A stretch of DNA of 64,000 bases from Oscheius dolichura (lineage: Eukaryota > Nematoda > Chromadorea > Rhabditida > Rhabditidae), in contig OW051495.1 of the NCBI GenBank assembly GCA_932521035.1, forward strand, positions 8,308,001 through 8,372,000, given 5' to 3'. Shown here in pieces: positions 63,379-64,000 of this stretch; the first letter of the stretch is position 1, and each line of letters starts with the position of its first letter. The notes below the pieces were generated by a model. That model was not told where the DNA came from and ran no database searches. It worked only from the letters and a program-made list of their open reading frames with translations. A program made the translations under genes and the position numbers.

Positions 63379-63442
63379 GAGCGGGAAGGCAGTGGTCAAA
63401 CTCAGACTCGACTCTCACAAGCGAATCGCCACATAGTCTAAA

Positions 63443-64000
63443 ATGAAAGCCATCCTCTTCGGTCTTCTGCTCGTTGGGCTCGTCGCCTTCGCCATGTCTG
63501 CTGATCCTGAAGTGAGTTCAGTTTTTAAAAGATGGTCTCAAAACGCGAGCGATTTATAGTTCTGAGGATAATTTTTCCATTTTTGATCATTTTAAAGGCT
63601 GAGAACCAGTTGTATGTTGATTTTTGAGGGGAAAGAGCTAGAAAATTGCCGTAAAAGTACTGAAATATATTCCAAAGTGGTTCTGATCTAGAAAATTCTT
63701 CGTTTCAATCCCAGAAGACTAGTTAATTAGACAAAAGGGCATCCCTTCTCCCCTGGGCCATGTGTTGTTTATATTTTGCCCTTGCGTACATGTTATGTGC
63801 CATTTCACCCCCCGAGCGAAACAGCTGTTACTCCAAAGGGGATGCAACCCCTCAACATGTTTACGCGAAGGTACTTTTGGATGACTAATGGGGGGCAAGG
63901 AGGCTTCTCTCCCTCCGACAAAGATCATAATTTTCAGACGAATTCCAAAGTGCAGGACGGCGTTGACAGTACAAAGGAAGGAGCCCAGAACCTTGGTGAC
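63443..64000 (+). CDS. Secreted LEA-like protein, cut by the window end
   Basis: Exon 1 (63443-63511) encodes MKAILFGLLLVGLVAFAMSA then DPE, a clear secretory signal peptide. A phase-0 GTGAGT...TTTTCAG intron leads to exon 2 from 63938, reading TNSKVQDGVDSTKEGAQNLG before the window stops. This Lys/Asp/Gly/Ala start with VQDGVDSTKEGA resembles the 11-mer repeats of group 3 LEA proteins. It would place a protectant in the secretory pathway or body fluid. The length and full repeat content lie outside the window. Confidence 0.65.

Overview
The window is nuclear DNA from a nematode. Genes are split by many short GT-AG introns (mostly about 37-100 nt) with TTTTCAG-type acceptors. The families present are nematode hallmarks: a groundhog-type hedgehog-related protein with Ground-like and Hint domains, a Ground-like (GRL) peptide, chemosensory serpentine receptors, a receptor guanylyl cyclase, C-type lectins and a Cys-loop channel. 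A cluster of LEA-like hydrophilic protein genes points to an anhydrobiotic, stress-tolerant species. A Plectus-like nematode is my guess; the sequence does not prove it. I see no bacterial, viral or CRISPR-type structure.

Layout. 1-4.9 kb: no supportable gene. 4.9-9.7 kb (+): receptor guanylyl cyclase. 9.9-11.1 kb (+): ZIP-family zinc transporter. 11.4-13.2 kb (-): Na+/H+ exchanger. 13.7-16.7 kb (-): a small unknown gene, a LEA-like gene with an internal repeat, and an acidic repeat protein. 17.4-20.2 kb (+): tandem pair of serpentine receptors. 20.6-23.1 kb: inverted-repeat elements around a small fascin-like beta-trefoil gene (-). 26.6-28.5 kb (+): unknown secreted, probably GPI-anchored protein. 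28.6-30.9 kb (-): two tandem C-type lectins, then a broken third copy (+), with a sequence repeated four times up to 33.9 kb. 33.9-37.1 kb (-): groundhog gene with four Ground-like domains, an Asn/Gln tract and a Hint domain. 37.5-38.7 kb (-): one or two unassigned gene pieces. 38.7-45.7 kb: gene-poor, with a 442-bp hAT-like MITE. 45.7-49.1 kb (+): neuropeptide-type GPCR. 49.4-49.9 kb (+): GRL peptide. 50.2-51.5 kb (-): cation-type Cys-loop subunit.

The most notable region is 51.9-64 kb. Four small genes (52.3, 53.3, 55.2 and 57.2 kb) share one design: a short first exon encoding a mitochondrial-type presequence, a phase-1 intron, and a second exon encoding a hydrophilic LEA-like body. A fifth presequence exon (51.86 kb) has no body exon of its own but can splice in frame into the next gene. 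Between and after them lie two paralogous leaderless hydrophilins (56.4 and 58.0 kb) with identical intron positions. At the window edge is a LEA-like gene with a secretory signal peptide (63.4 kb). A PARP2-type poly(ADP-ribose) polymerase (-) lies within the array. Together this reads as a desiccation or stress-protection locus supplying related protectants to mitochondria, cytosol and the secretory pathway. The compartments and the function are inferred from sequence only.
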